A stretch of 64,000 bases of DNA, from assembly GCF_032854445.1 (NCBI RefSeq), contig NC_088302.1:43378645-43442644 (forward strand). The letters run 5' to 3'. How positions within the stretch are numbered: position 1 is the first letter of the stretch; each line of letters begins with the position of its first letter. A model generated the notes under the pieces. The model saw only the letters and a program-made list of their open reading frames with translations. It had not been told where the DNA came from and searched no databases. This document shows, in pieces, positions 36,501-48,391 of the stretch. Source of the DNA: Liolophura sinensis (taxonomy: Eukaryota > Mollusca > Polyplacophora > Chitonida > Chitonidae). A program made the position numbers and the translations under genes.

Positions 36501-39500
36501 GGACATTGTTCATGTAGTTCAAAGTAAACAGATCACCCCTTTAGGACTGGATACCGGGGATGACAGTTGGGTGATAGATGTCCGTTGACAGGCTTGGCAT
36601 GCCCAAAGGGACGGGTTGTTCTCGTGCGCTGGACATCACTGACCGTGGCCGCTGCCACCCAGACGGAGGTCCACTGCATTATTTCTAGAGCGCCGTTCCT
36701 CCCCTCAGCTGACACAGTATTACCTGTATCACTAGTAAATGTTCCTCCCAACATTATTATAGTTTGTTGTTTTAACTGATTGTTGGTTAATGTGTTACTC
36801 AAGACGGCGGCATGTCATGGTGGAAGCACACGACCACAAATTTTCCCTTGCACGACAGACGGTGTCATGTGCCAGCTGCTGTACCCAGTAAACAAAGTTT
36901 GTTGACGTTAGATGCGTGAAAAAAGAAGAATTATTGTGTAAATCGATTTCCCTTTATTGCTTTAACATCAGCAATGGCATGACTTATTGTTTAAAAAAAT
37001 TAACTTTGGAAAAAACAAGTTTTGACCCCGGCTCTTTATGCGATATGCAATGTCGGGTTTGCTGAAGAGAAAGGATGTGCTTGTGGCGAGAATCGCGCCC
37101 CTACATGATTGCCGTGTCCACATTTGCATTGGCCGGAGTAGGGAGGTAGTGGGGTTTGCCTTCAGGAATTGCAGCACATAAACAAGCCGCCTGTAAACAC
37201 CCGACGCAAGCATGACCACTCTACATTCTTCTATCATCGACCTGTTAGGCTGACTTTATCGCGTGTCAGCCTGGAACGTATGCAGCATAAAGCGACAACA
37301 AGGCGATAGATAGATACTTCCTTTGTGTGTAGAGCCCATATCGACTATCGCCAGCAATGAGACAAGCACAGAGAGAATCTGTTAACGGCAGCAGCAACGC
37401 TTCCTGGGGTAAAAGATGATGATATTTTAGACACACACACATAAGCAGGTTGTTACGTCAAATAAACCACGACCAGTTCTCTGTTACGCTGTGAGGCCAA
37501 GTAGGTTTGAATGATCGGGTGATTGATTGGTTGTTGTTTGATGCAATAGTAGCGGCCATGTTTATGATCGGTTGTTGTTTGATGCAATAATAGCTTACAA
37601 AATGGCGGCCGGTTATATGATTGGTTGTTGTTTGATACAATAATACTCACACAATGGCGGCGAGTTTTATGAGGGAGGGAAAACGGATTGCCTATGGGAT
37701 TTCCACCTTCGGCGTGTTACTGACACACTTTCAGACGTGTTGACGTAGACCTGTACATGTACAAACTTCCACCCCATATTGATGGCCACGTTGACACGTT
37801 ATTTAATAATGAGAGTAAACAATATAAAATTGCTTCATGCCTTTATACTTTTGATGAGTATGCAAGTAAGTGGTTGCTCAATCGACCATACGAGCTTTTT
37901 ATTTGTCACTAAGGTCTCATGATCTAGGTACTATATGTCCGTGTACATTCATGTCGCTTATGATTAGGACAGCGATTCTTGGCTTACAGCAAGTCGGTAA
38001 AGAAAATATTACTATTAAACAAGGTACATACACTCCATTAATCAACAGCTTAGTCAGTGTTATATGTTGTATATTTTCAGAGCATAGGATCGGCCAGAGC
38101 AATCACGCGATGGGAACTAGAATTCGTCGGCTTGCATTTTCACCAATTCCCGGAAGGGTACCCATGCGCTGCTGATGGGACAGTCTCCGGCGGACTTCCG
38201 GTTTCAGTAGTCGTTGGCTATATATTACCAAACAGGTAAACCGTTTTGGGTAGTGAAAGTTACTGTTGTAATATATTTTCAACCCGTGTTTATTTATTTG
38301 GTTTTGACAATTCCATTATGAATTTTATATACGGTATTCTGCTTTCGCGCTACCGCCTTGCCTCAGTGTGACTTGTGATGAAATGTTGTGCGATTTCTTC
38401 AACAGTCATGCGGGTAAAGTTGGCCTGACAGTGGAGAAACCGGAAGTCAGCTGTCCGGACGGCACTGTGAGCTTGGGAAGTAACGGCTCGTCCAATCGAA
38501 TGACGATATCCGTGTTGAACGACAAGGTAAGTGCTTTTCCTCCACCCACACACCCCCCCCCCCCAAAAAAAAACCCCAATTAGTTTAGAGTTATCTTTGT
38601 CATGAATTGGGCAGAATAAACCTTATGATATAACAAATAAGCGCGTGCTAATTGTCAAATTCAAATTCGTCTGAAAGCAGACAGAACATGGTTGGCGATA
38701 AACTTTTAAATATATTACATTAATTATAAGGCGTCTTATCTGGCGGAATAAAAATCGATCAGTGTGTCTGTACGATATATTTATTTCAGGTATTAATAGA
38801 TCATTTCCTACCGTTTCGAAACACGGACACATTTCTAAAAACATGTTTTTTATTTAGAAAATACTTGTGGAATGCTGGATTGCAGCTATGGGGAAATAGC
38901 TGTTTGCTTACAATAGGCAGCAAATATGTTTTGCATGTAATCCAGTGTTGACGGCACACCTTCTTGAGCCTGAGCAAGCTGGTTGTATCCAGACTTGCTA
39001 AAGAAGTGCGAGATATATTGATGATAAGTTCATTAAGACCAGCAAGATAAACGTGTGATATCACTGTGATTATCAGACGCCCGACCTACGAGTTGACATG
39101 AGATAACATTCCCTCAAAAGAAAACTATAGTGTCGATGTTCATATAGGATAATTAATACTTGTTCACAAACCGTGACAGCCCGAGATCCTATCCAACACG
39201 GCGATGTCTGTTGTCTTTCCCACTATGGAAACTTTGCCCCACTAGATTCTTTAAAATTGACGACTCATTGTTTTCTTTAAGCTCTCTCGACATGTGTGTT
39301 TGTCCAAGAAATACTGATTATGCATGTCATTATTGTGACAGGAAATAGACATGATCTAATCGGTTAGCATGTAGCCAGACCTGATTGCTTGTGTGCACAG
39401 GGTTGTTAGAAATGGAAAAATGTTTAAAATCAAAATGTGACATGCGTCAGGGCAAAAATATAGACTGTTTTGGCAATATTTCTGCAAAAACTTTTCTTAT

Positions 39501-42500
39501 ATTTGAATTTAGACTTGGTGAAAGTGTTGAAATGGCCTATGTAGTAACGTGCAACTCTGAATCAAACTGCGTTCGCTAACGACACCAGGTAGATGTTACC
39601 TGTTAAGTAAATCTCTCCAGAACATCAAATAAACGAGTCCTCGTTTACGTGAAAATATGGATTGTTCAACAGTTGGCTTGGACGGGTTACGTCTACTTGT
39701 CAGTACGCCAGAATTTGGTCGTCACTCGAATCCTTTCAGTCTGTCATGTTTGGCAAACTCCGATTCCATCGTTACTTGGCCGCAGTAAATCTGTGTCAAT
39801 ACTGGGAGACACAAGCAGTGTGTAGGAACGATCCTGTCAAGCACAAAAGCGTAGATATGTAGGTAAAGATAATAAGACATTCGTGCTTTGCTTGAACCCT
39901 TGGTTGACGTAACAAACGTCCTTGTATAACTCCGTATTAATGTTCTCGAGCTGATCCATACGGAGGTTAATTACATACACGGCTACATTTGACTCACTCA
40001 GTGACGCGCTATACCTAATAAGGTATCCGGGAACCCTAGGTTTTTGTGGTAGCTTTGTACTAAGGGTGTAACCCAAAGTTACACCCACATATTTTAAGAG
40101 TGGTTTTATTATGGACTCGAGCCTACACTTCATGGCACAATATATAATGGCTGCAATATGCATGCCTTTTCACTTACTTTTCTAGAGGAATTTAAGTGGA
40201 CATTTCAAGTGAAAAAGGGAATAAATCAAAGTCATTTATATTAACAATCTAACTGTAGTTCTTCACCTGAATATTGTACCAAAGAAGAAAATATTCCATT
40301 GTCCGTTATATGGAAAATGTTAATACTTGGTGTTTTCAGACATTTTGCCATTTTAGACTAATTGAATTGTGTCGACAAATATTTAACGTTTACAAAAAAG
40401 CATATTGAAATGACAAACAACGAAATAGATTGCAAGCTAATCAGCGTCTCCCTCTGACACAGCAATGTCTGTTCTGTCTCATTTTCGTATGCAACGTAGG
40501 GTGGAGGATACATTTTGAATGTTTGCATATGACATTTATTTGCCAACGTCAGATATCGAATGAGGCTATAATACTATGACACGTCTTTGTCGACTACTAA
40601 TTTTGCGCTGTCTTTCAACTACAGGCGTGTTCAGGGGAAGCTCTTCTGCAGCTGTACATAAGCATCCATACAAGAGATGACTCCAAACCGGTGGCGTATT
40701 TCCATAAGGTGGTTTACTCTGGACAAGCAGGCCCTGCCTGGGCCTGGGCACTCCTCCCAGACACCAAGGACATCATGCTGTAAGGCATCACCATTTCCTT
40801 TGATCCACATTTCAGATAGACTCTTACCTTGTGACGTGATATAAATCCCACGAAGTGAACATTTTAACGAAGTAATGTTAAAAACGTGATATACATATTG
40901 ATTAGAGCTATGTGAGTGTTTTGGTATTGTAACACTCTCAAACATTATCGCTATTAATTTACATCTCAAGGCAACAAGTTCTAAGAAGTTATGCCGAAGA
41001 TTTTTAATTCTATTTTCGTTAAACAAATTTTCTGTATTTACCAGGAATAGCTCAAAATTTAATTGCCTTTCAGTAAATAAATAAAGACCCGTACATGTGC
41101 TTCTAAAGTCTGAAGAAGTTATAATGCGACCCACCTTTATGAACTTTATGATCGATTTTGAACGGTAACACGTGCACAGTCGAGGCTTAAATTTTGTGAA
41201 AGGTAATTATTTGGGTTGAGCTAAAGTAAAAGCAAAAATTCGAATGGACTTGCGCTAATCGATTTTATGCCAAATATATCTGGTATATCCTCTTTAACAT
41301 ATCTTTAAGAGCTCCATTTTTGTATATGTATTGTGTATGTGTGACATGATTCGTGGGGAATTATTTGCGTGCAATTTGCATGTGATGGAAGCGTCCCAAC
41401 ATGCTACGATTACTGTAGTTCAATTAAAGAATGGATTGTATACGAATTCTACGTATCATATTTTCTGTTTCAGGCTGGCCTTGAAGTGGCGGGTTTCGTG
41501 TGGCGAACAAGACGCGCCGAATCCAGGCTTCCTGGAGAACTCCATTCGGCTCAAACGGCAGGCCACAAATGAAGACCCCACTGAAAACACCCTACCTGAA
41601 TCAGGAAGTGAAACGAAACATTCCAGTTACCCGACCTCCAAGGCTCCCAATCCGGGTTTGCCGGAGAATTCACTATCGCCTCAGACGAGTGTTACCGAGC
41701 AGGGCGAGGGGCTGACGACGCTTCAAGAGGACACGGAGACGTTTTCCTCTGGGGAACCCCCGGACAGTTTTGTCACGGGAATAAGCGAGATCTTCGGCCT
41801 CACAAAAAAGCCGATATCTACCCTTGGTTCAAAACCCACCCACCCATCCACAGCCAGTCGTCAATTCACCACCCTGCTCCAGACGCTGTTTGGCCCGACG
41901 GCTGACGTCACCACGTTGATTGACAGGTCCTCTTCTTTCTCCACAAACCCGGTCTCTTTGGATGACACATACACCTCCTTGTCCTCTGCTCACAGATCAT
42001 CCCCCAGCCCCACCAAACCAGTCCCTGGATCAGACCCAGGTTTCACCGAACGCAAAACCACATCCACATCTGAGATAAACGCACCTGCGTCGGAAGATGG
42101 AAACAACCCAACCCCAGATTTGACGGGTTCGAAAACAGATCTCAACAGCACGGCTAAGCCTGACACAGAAATTCCAGAGAACAGTACAAAGGCAGTCTTT
42201 AACGTTTCAGAAACAACGCTCGTTGATAAGCAAACTGAAGACGTGGACAGCCCGTCTTTTGCATACAGCAGTACTGACAGCGTAAGCGCTACAAATCCAG
42301 GATCACAAGATGGTGTCAGCGCAACCCAGCGTGCCACAGAAATGGACGAAACTGAGCTGACTAAAACCAGCCAAATTACAACAAGGTCATTAACTACAAC
42401 AACGGCAAAAACTACCCCTGGTGATTCTGGGTCAATGACCACAATGTATAAGCCAGAGCAGGAATCTACATCGGACACAGACAATGGTCGGAAAAAAGCT

Positions 42501-42953
42501 TCATCCTCAACCTCAGCTAGACCAACGACAACAACTAAACCATCAACCCCTACAACAACAACAGCCGAACCTACAACAACAACAAAGACAACCACAAACA
42601 CAACAACAAAGACAACAACATCAATAACAACGAGCACATCCACCACAACCACCACAACAAAACCAGATAGAATTTATCCAGAAACTTCTAACGAGGCGTA
42701 CATGGGCAAAACCGGTGAGGGTTCGTCTGCTGGAAGAGTGGACGAACAGAGTAAAGCTCGGGAGGAATCTGAGAGGACGAACGAGGCGACGTTATGGCCA
42801 GTCGTGATGGGCTTGGTCATTGGCATCCCCACCATAATCGTGATCGCCATCGCTGTCACCGTGGTCCAGAAGAAACACATTGGCGTACCCCACCGACACC
42901 TTTCCTCCCCCGGATACTTTGAGAGACGCCCTCCACCAGTCCCCTTCGTGTGA
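27594..42953 (+). CDS. Mucin-like type I membrane protein, five-exon gene
   Basis: Exons: 27594-27665, 38081-38235, 38406-38526, 40625-40779, 41474-42953; coding sum 1983 nt, 660 residues. All introns are GT-AG (donors gtaagt, gtaaac, gtaagt, gtaagg) and phases agree at every junction. The first exon gives a signal peptide ('VICFLILTPLSLQ'). Exons 2-5 form a small ectodomain with four cysteines ('EGYPCAADG', 'PEVSCPDGT', 'KACSGEALL', 'WRVSCGEQD'), probably two disulfides. A furin-type RLKR lies soon after. Then come about 390 Ser/Thr/Pro-rich residues, including a (Thr)n-Lys region, and a membrane helix around 'VVMGLVIGIPTIIVIAIAVT' with a 31-residue basic, proline-rich tail. A surface or matrix mucin is inferred. 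I do not recognise the ectodomain family; a ZP-N-like fold is only a guess. Exon 1 could be wrong if another first exon exists in the long intron. Confidence 0.72.
29690..29950 (+). repeat. Short diverged tandem repeat, about 2.5 copies
   Basis: The block 'gccttgttacacacgctgca' + 'cacgtttcgcctgtcacgct' at 29717-29765 recurs at about 29804-29852, and its first part again near 29932. Period is roughly 87 bp for the first two copies, longer for the third. It lies in the first intron of the mucin-like gene. Confidence 0.7.
31256..31470 (+). repeat. Dispersed repeat family C copy
   Basis: 'accagagcggcaacgac', 'aaatggtcacacgtaaccgg', 'gtcagggttttattctaatt', 'gttcatgtaaatgta' and a distal 'gtgatgctaattgaaattta' occur in the same order at 58334-58510. 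It is a moderately old dispersed family of unknown class. Confidence 0.65.
37515..37660 (+). repeat. Three-copy tandem repeat, about 55 bp
   Basis: 'gattggttgttgtttgatgc', 'gatcggttgttgtttgatgc' and 'gattggttgttgtttgatac' each precede 'aata.ta.......aatggcggc'. Three units lie side by side about 400 bp before exon 2 of the mucin-like gene. Frames in it are artefacts of the repeat. Confidence 0.8.
38527..40624 (+). other. Third intron of the mucin-like gene
   Basis: It runs from gtaagt (38527) to 'gtctttcaactacag' (40624). A C-run then A-run sits at 38551-38575. No repeat family or coding block is recognised within. The neighbouring introns are short (38236-38405) or also empty (40780-41473). 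Confidence 0.65.
41474..42953 (+). CDS. Last exon of the mucin-like gene: stalk, membrane helix and tail
   Basis: The acceptor 'ttttctgtttcag' at 41461-41473 sets the start; the frame upstream of it (41331-41473) is intron. The exon begins with the end of the cysteine domain, then 'SIRLKRQATNED' with the furin-type RLKR. A phrase 'APNPGxxENS' occurs twice ('DAPNPGFLENSI', 'KAPNPGLPENSL'), pointing to a short internal duplication. The stalk is rich in T, S, P with many N-x-S/T sites ('NNPTPD', 'DLNSTAK', 'PENSTKA', 'FNVSETT'). An ACA-rich run at 42520-42660 encodes nearly pure threonine. The stop is at 42951-42953. The 221-residue Val-rich frame on the opposite strand is a shadow of the ACA run. 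Confidence 0.85.
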
Positions 42954-43794
42954 GAAAAACAGCCAGGAGTTGGCCTGTTTGATACCCTTGTTCTACACGT
43001 AACTCTAACTAACACTGATCTCTAACTAACTGAAGTATACGCCATTCTACAACAACTACTGTTCTATTTCCCCATTCTACATAAGCCTCCTTTTCTGCCA
43101 TCGGTTTTCATGTTCATTCCTAACGTGCATTCCTCATTCAAAATACTAACATCTTCCTATGGTTTTCAGTTGCATAACTCACTTGTGATAAATTATTGAA
43201 GTCTTTGACATAAGAAGTAACACTGTATACAGAAGCAGACTGGCATCTTCCTTTTCCCTAATTTTTAGTTTTCCCCAAACTTCCAGAATTGTTTCGAAAC
43301 ACGAGGTATCTAGCACAGTAATTTGAAGAGGGAGATAAATGAGGTAGGTCTGTGCTGGGGGTCGAAAGAACTGGATTCGTTCTGTGTTTGTGTCTATGTA
43401 TTCATAGCTGATGAATGTGAAAACTGGAAGAACAATTAGTTAATTAAAATTCCTTTATTTGTCCAGTCAAAACCAAGTCCTCCAGCTTTAAAAGTTGTGT
43501 GTTGTATAAATTAATCGACTTGCTTCAAATGCACGAATGTCCACCCTTCGTTCTCTTTGCGCAAAGATGTGAAGAACGAGATTTTGTGTTGCTTCTTTGA
43601 TGTCTAAGAATTAAAACCCATCTTCCTGCTCTGTACTTCGTCCGTCGTACTCAGCTATCCATTCCTTCAAATGCTGTATTAGATTGTCCATCTTTCATTT
43701 CTGCATGTGTCGTGATGTGTCTCTTGAAAATGTTGTTAGTTACTCTGGCTTCCGTAAAATGCATGCTTGGCAATCGAAAAGTTTTCACTGTATA
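42954..43794 (+). other. Probable 3' untranslated and downstream region of the mucin-like gene
   Basis: It follows the TGA stop directly. I find no canonical AATAAA here; variants such as attaaa occur (for example near 43444 and 43610), so the 3' end is undetermined. No other gene is seen. Confidence 0.45.
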
Positions 43795-44013
43795 TCTAAA
43801 TACTATCGCTTGTAAGACTATCGGTTTACATCCAGACATCTAGATACTATCGCCTGTAAGACTATCGGTTTAAATCCAGACATCTAGATACTGTCGCTTC
43901 TAAGGCTGTTGTTTAAGTCCAGAAATGTAGATACTATCGCATGTAAGATTATCGGCTTAAGTCCAGAAATCTAGACACTATCGCTTCTAAGACTATCGGT
44001 TTAAGTCCAGAGG
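43795..44013 (+). repeat. 44-bp minisatellite, 5 copies
   Basis: Units read 'ctagatactatcgcttgtaa' + 'gactatcggtttaaatccag' + 'acat', repeated five times with small changes. It lies about 850 bp beyond the stop of the mucin-like gene. From 44014 to 45949 no gene is recognised. Confidence 0.9.
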
Positions 44014-45949
44014 TTTGTCAGGCAGCTGGGCGGTGATTTACATTTCAAACAAAGCTTAAAACGTCTTTCTAAAAACTGAAGGTCAAATACAGTATCTCAT
44101 ATATAAACAAGGTTTTGAGGTTAATGGAAAGATTTGGGGATTTTGAAAATACTATCTATCGTTGTTGTATGGCCGAACTAATAGTCACGGAGGGATCTGA
44201 AACTTCCTTGTTGTAAATATATTATATGCAGGCTCATGTGAGTATTTTAACTAAATAAGGTAATGTTGTTATTTTATGATTTTAGGAAGCGGAACAGCAG
44301 CGATTTAGAGAAAGCTCCCACCGACACAGAAGTGTAAAACGTTTGACGTGTGTAAGAACTACTTTTTGTGATAACGTGATGAGCTTCCGACACTACCGAC
44401 TGAATTAAAAACAACAGTTGATATAGGTCGAACGATTGTATTGTAATCATGTTGGAGAACATTTTGTGGATACCGTCAGATTGAGGTTTGGTCAAACCCA
44501 GCGGATGTCCATCCAAGAATGACAAGATTCATACAATTGGCTGCACCTGTTAAGGTTCATGGTTTTTTCAGTGTGGATGGAAGAGCATGGACAAAAACGT
44601 CGCTCCAATAACTGTTTCTGTCAGAGCATTTGGAGAAAGAGTCAAAATGGCAACAATGTGGAAGCCAATAGTCATTTACCCTCCACTGAGAACAACAGTA
44701 GCTGGTCTATACGTGGATTTCTGAGTGGACTACTTGGACCGGTAATCTCCCTTTGGATGGATTACCTAAACATTTTTCACGATGTTTCATAGTCAGACAA
44801 CTTGCCATTTGTGTGGATGAGTGACCTTTAATTAGGTCAGCATCACGTGCTGGTCACGTGGTTTTCAGTATAGCGTGTTGTGCCAAACCGTTCCATAGAG
44901 ATATCCACGTCTTTCATTCACTACTCCGGCATGATCACTGACGATAAAAACCTGCCAAACCCATGACGGGCTGGTCGAGAGATTAATTTATCAAACATTT
45001 CCATCATTTATGATGGTACTGTCTTTTCATGCCATGTTTAACCAACATCTTGTACTGCAGAAGAAACATGACGCTGAAGCGCAATATACCATGAGAACTG
45101 CACAAACCACCTAATTAATGTGTTTTTTCTCGAACGTTTTCTAAACCAACCATTCTATATTCAAACAAGACTGAGTTCGGGAAATGTTATTATTCTTGTT
45201 CAGTAAAGATTGTCACGGGGCCAATAATATTTATTCATGTTGCAATGATCAATATGGTATACGTTTCTATTTCAGTATTGCTTTGATGAACTGGGCATAC
45301 GCTCTTCTGTACATAATAAGTTTATCTTGTGTTTGTAAATTTGTACATTTATATGTAGTATTTAATTAAAAAAAGCTCGTGAATTATAAGGTATCAATAA
45401 CTGATAATTTTGTTTGTTTCATTTTGTATGGCATCTTACATTAAATGTGGTATAGGGTTGAAGTGCATGGTAAATGTACTGAGAAATGAAAAACGAAGAT
45501 CACAGATCACATGTGTGTTTAAGAGAAAGATGCCATTTCAAATCTGCATTGCCAATTAGGGATTCCTTCAAATTATCAAAACAGGCGGAAACAAAAGGGT
45601 GCATGCTGGAGTTGGGAGTCATTGTGTGAAAACATATCCCAAAGCACATTTTACAAGGCGCATGTCGTTTTACATCCCAGTATCCGCTCACAGAGCTAGG
45701 TATCGCTCGTGTTGCGTTATCTTGAAACGTACGTGTATGCAACACTAATAGGGACGTTTGAATTCTATCCCTTTTATTGTTAAAAGTAAAAACCGTTCTT
45801 CTGTACGATGTGACTTGTGAAAAATGTTAATCTTCTTGACATTAATCACAAGTCTTACCGTGTCCCAGAGGCCCAAATGATACCTCTTTCCTTTCAGCAA
45901 CTTTTCAAATTCACAAACGTCCAACATCTCAATTTTCTCAACCTGCGGA

Positions 45950-46075
45950 TGGTCATGGGTTTCTCCTGGGTTCCGCCCGGTTTCCACCCACCATAATGCT
46001 GGCCGACGTCGTATAGGTGAAATATTGTTGAGTACGGCGTAAAACGCCAATCAAATAAATAAATAAAATAAATCA
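45950..46075 (+). repeat. SINE-like family A copy
   Basis: A good copy: 'ggatggtcatgggtttctcc', 'tgggttccgcccggtttcca', 'cccaccataatgctggccga', 'cgtcgtataggtgaaatatt', 'gttgagtacggcgtaaaacg' and an AAATA tail. It is the best reference copy in the window together with 1476-1592. 46076-46990 holds no feature I can name. Confidence 0.8.
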
Positions 46076-46995
46076 ATTTTCCCCATCGTCCGTCTACCCT
46101 AAATTACTTTTTTCTGACAACGATGTTTTTGTAAATATGTTCAAAAATAGTAGCCTAACATTTTTAAAAGGCCACTTGATACAGTAGGACTTTTTTTGCT
46201 TTTAGAAATAAAAGAGTGCGAACCCAAAATTCCCTTATTACACAACGTAGAACGTATCAGATGGCGGTGAGCGGTTTGACGATCTTAGCCTGAGGATAGA
46301 TCCGAGTAGGCCATATAGCACGAACGAGACATGCCTAACCGGGAAATAAAACACAAAAACACGTTATTTGTATGAAGATGGATTATATATGTGTTGTAAA
46401 GATGACCTCCTTCAAGTCTGCTGTTGACATGGCAGGGAATCCTGGCTTGTCACACAGATGGTTCTGGCTTCAATGAATTTATAACTCTATCAATATGTCC
46501 TTCACACCTCTTATATTTCCATCTATAAGATCATTTACACAGGAGTTGTCCTCTACGCATTCCTCCCTCGAATACTGTTTCCGTCTCCAAGACGTTTGAT
46601 CTGAACTATTATGCAGACAAACCTCCCAGGCTCTCGCTAAGCGCGCTGGATTTCGGGAAAGTGCGATATTTGTCTGACGCAAACAGATCCTTAAATATTG
46701 AGAACTTAGATGAAACAGGCTGATGGAGTTCAATTGTAAAAGATTTTCTATGTCCAGTGTCATCACAGTCCAAGGACATAATGAATATGCTCCTCAGATA
46801 AAATTCGTTCATAGTGCGCGGAACATGTTCGTCAAATAGATAAAGCAAGTGAAATGATTTGAGTTCTATATCCACAGAGTTGCCGAGAACCCGTCAAGGT
46901 CGTTTGTTTTGACGTGTATCATTCATGTCATATGTCGAGTAGACTAGACGAAAAGGCGATAGCTTTCTTACATAATAATTTAAGAATTTTGAGCA

Positions 46996-47597
46996 ATAAT
47001 TCAAAATGTTTTAAACGTAAGAGTAAAGTATTACACCTGCATCATTAAGTAGCTGTCAAGCCAATTTTAGCACCATAGGCAAAATGAGTTTACAACAGCA
47101 ACAAATATTTCAAAGTACATGTACATGCCTTAAGACGTACAGCATCCCAGACGTATCATAACACTCGGTCTGGCATTGTACATTATAAATGTAATTACAT
47201 GATCGTATACTAAATGTTTTAAATTGTTGTCGTTTAAGTGAAATGCTTTTGAGTACGGCGTAAAGCAACAACCAAATAAGAATAAATGTTTCAAAGGTAA
47301 GACTATCATATTTCGTACACTTTATTTATCGGGCAGAAGGCACCTTTCAGGGATATTTTAGCACTATCGGTGAAATACTGTATCAAAGCAGGGGCACATT
47401 TGAAAGCTTTAAATGTATGATCCGTGTCGCTTTCCAGACACCCTCATCCTGACACTTCAGGCATGCCCTTTCAATTTTTCATGTTAATGTTAATATATTA
47501 ACATTAACTGTTATATTATATATTAACTGTTAATATCCATAAAATGATGTATGTGAACCATCAAAGTCTTACGTTTGAAACATTTTGAATTATTACA
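46996..47597. mobile_element. 600-bp unit flanked by inverted repeats, with an internal third copy
   Basis: The phrase 'aataattcaaaatgttt' + 'taaacgtaaga' at about 46996-47023 is matched by the reverse complement at about 47568-47596 with one mismatch. A related direct copy 'aaatgtttcaaaggtaagac' lies at 47285-47304, and both direct copies are followed by an 'attttagcacyat.gg' phrase. A family A tail fragment ('gagtacggcgtaaagcaaca') lies at 47247-47290. A foldback or MITE-like element is plausible; no target duplication was seen. Confidence 0.5.
47483..47508. repeat. 26-bp perfect palindrome
   Basis: gttaatgttaata at 47483-47495 is followed directly by its exact reverse complement. It lies inside the inverted-repeat unit and is AT-only apart from its outer bases, so it may be an old TA-rich expansion. 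47598-48277 is otherwise empty AT-rich sequence. Confidence 0.85.
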
Positions 47598-48275
47598 AAG
47601 TTAAAAGGATTGCTCTTTTTTTCTTGGACGATAGGAATCCAGGACAAAACCCCAACGGACTAAAACTCCTGCGGATAAATGTTCCCCCACCCCGTCGTCT
47701 TAATTAACCGACAAAACACATCCGACAGTCTAACAAACATCATGTCGAATATTTGTTTTCGGAATTCATATAGTATTTTCCATTTAAAATTTGTCATCAA
47801 AGCGTATCTCAGTCTGTCACTCGGGTTCAACACCTTTCCTCTTATAAGCGTTGTACACGTACATTTTCAAAGTATTATCGCCAAAATGACTCTAATATTA
47901 TTATCAAATGCTTTCCGTTGAGGAAATATAAGTTTATCTAAATAGTACTACTATACTTAATTTGTTAGGCTGAAATATTTCAACATGGTATTCAGGTTAT
48001 AGCTTACTACGAATCACAGTATCATCTGGTGACTGCTGTAAGGCATGCATTTTGGGTCAGTTTACATGTAATTTTATGTGTTCACTATAACACATGTATT
48101 TAAAAATTTTAATTGTTTAGGAATTTAAACCAAATCATATTGTAGTTCACAAGAAGAAAATTATTGTTTAATAGTCTTAAAAAGAATAAAAAATAATAAT
48201 TTATTTTTACAGGTTACTGTATATTTTTTTCTCCATTTTATATGCTCGACATGGATGTACATGATAAATAAAACC

Positions 48276-48277
<2 letters not shown>

Positions 48278-48361
<84 letters not shown>

Positions 48362-48391
48362 ATATATCTATATATATATATATATATATAT
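48278..48391. repeat. (TA)n microsatellite
   Basis: About 114 bp of TA dinucleotides with two 'tc' interruptions around 48360-48369. The Tyr/Ile frame across it is an artefact. From 48392 to 50190 I see no gene; weak frames at 48574-48957 and 49410-49769 have no recognisable domain. Confidence 0.97.

Larger units (their letters stand above)
27666..38080 (+). other. First intron of the mucin-like gene (10.4 kb)
   Basis: It begins with a consensus gtaagt donor and ends 'tgtatattttcag'. It contains a family C repeat (31256-31470), a diverged tandem repeat (29690-29950), a 3-copy tandem repeat (37515-37660), a pyrimidine run near 28750-28780 and a short hairpin (33303-33337). Several frames of 60-110 codons lie inside, none with recognisable domains or matching splice sites. 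An alternative first exon cannot be excluded. Confidence 0.6.

Noticed and set aside
36533-36802. Open frames on both strands in a GC-richer patch
   Set aside because: No family match and no splice context; within the first intron of the mucin-like gene.
41331-41473. N-terminal extension of the mucin-like last exon starting at 41331
   Set aside because: A clear acceptor at 41473 and matching phase with the exon ending at 40779 show that this part is intron.
41990-42655. 221-residue valine-rich open frame on the minus strand
   Set aside because: It mirrors the threonine-coding ACA run of the mucin-like exon; its composition follows from the repeat and no start context or domain supports it.
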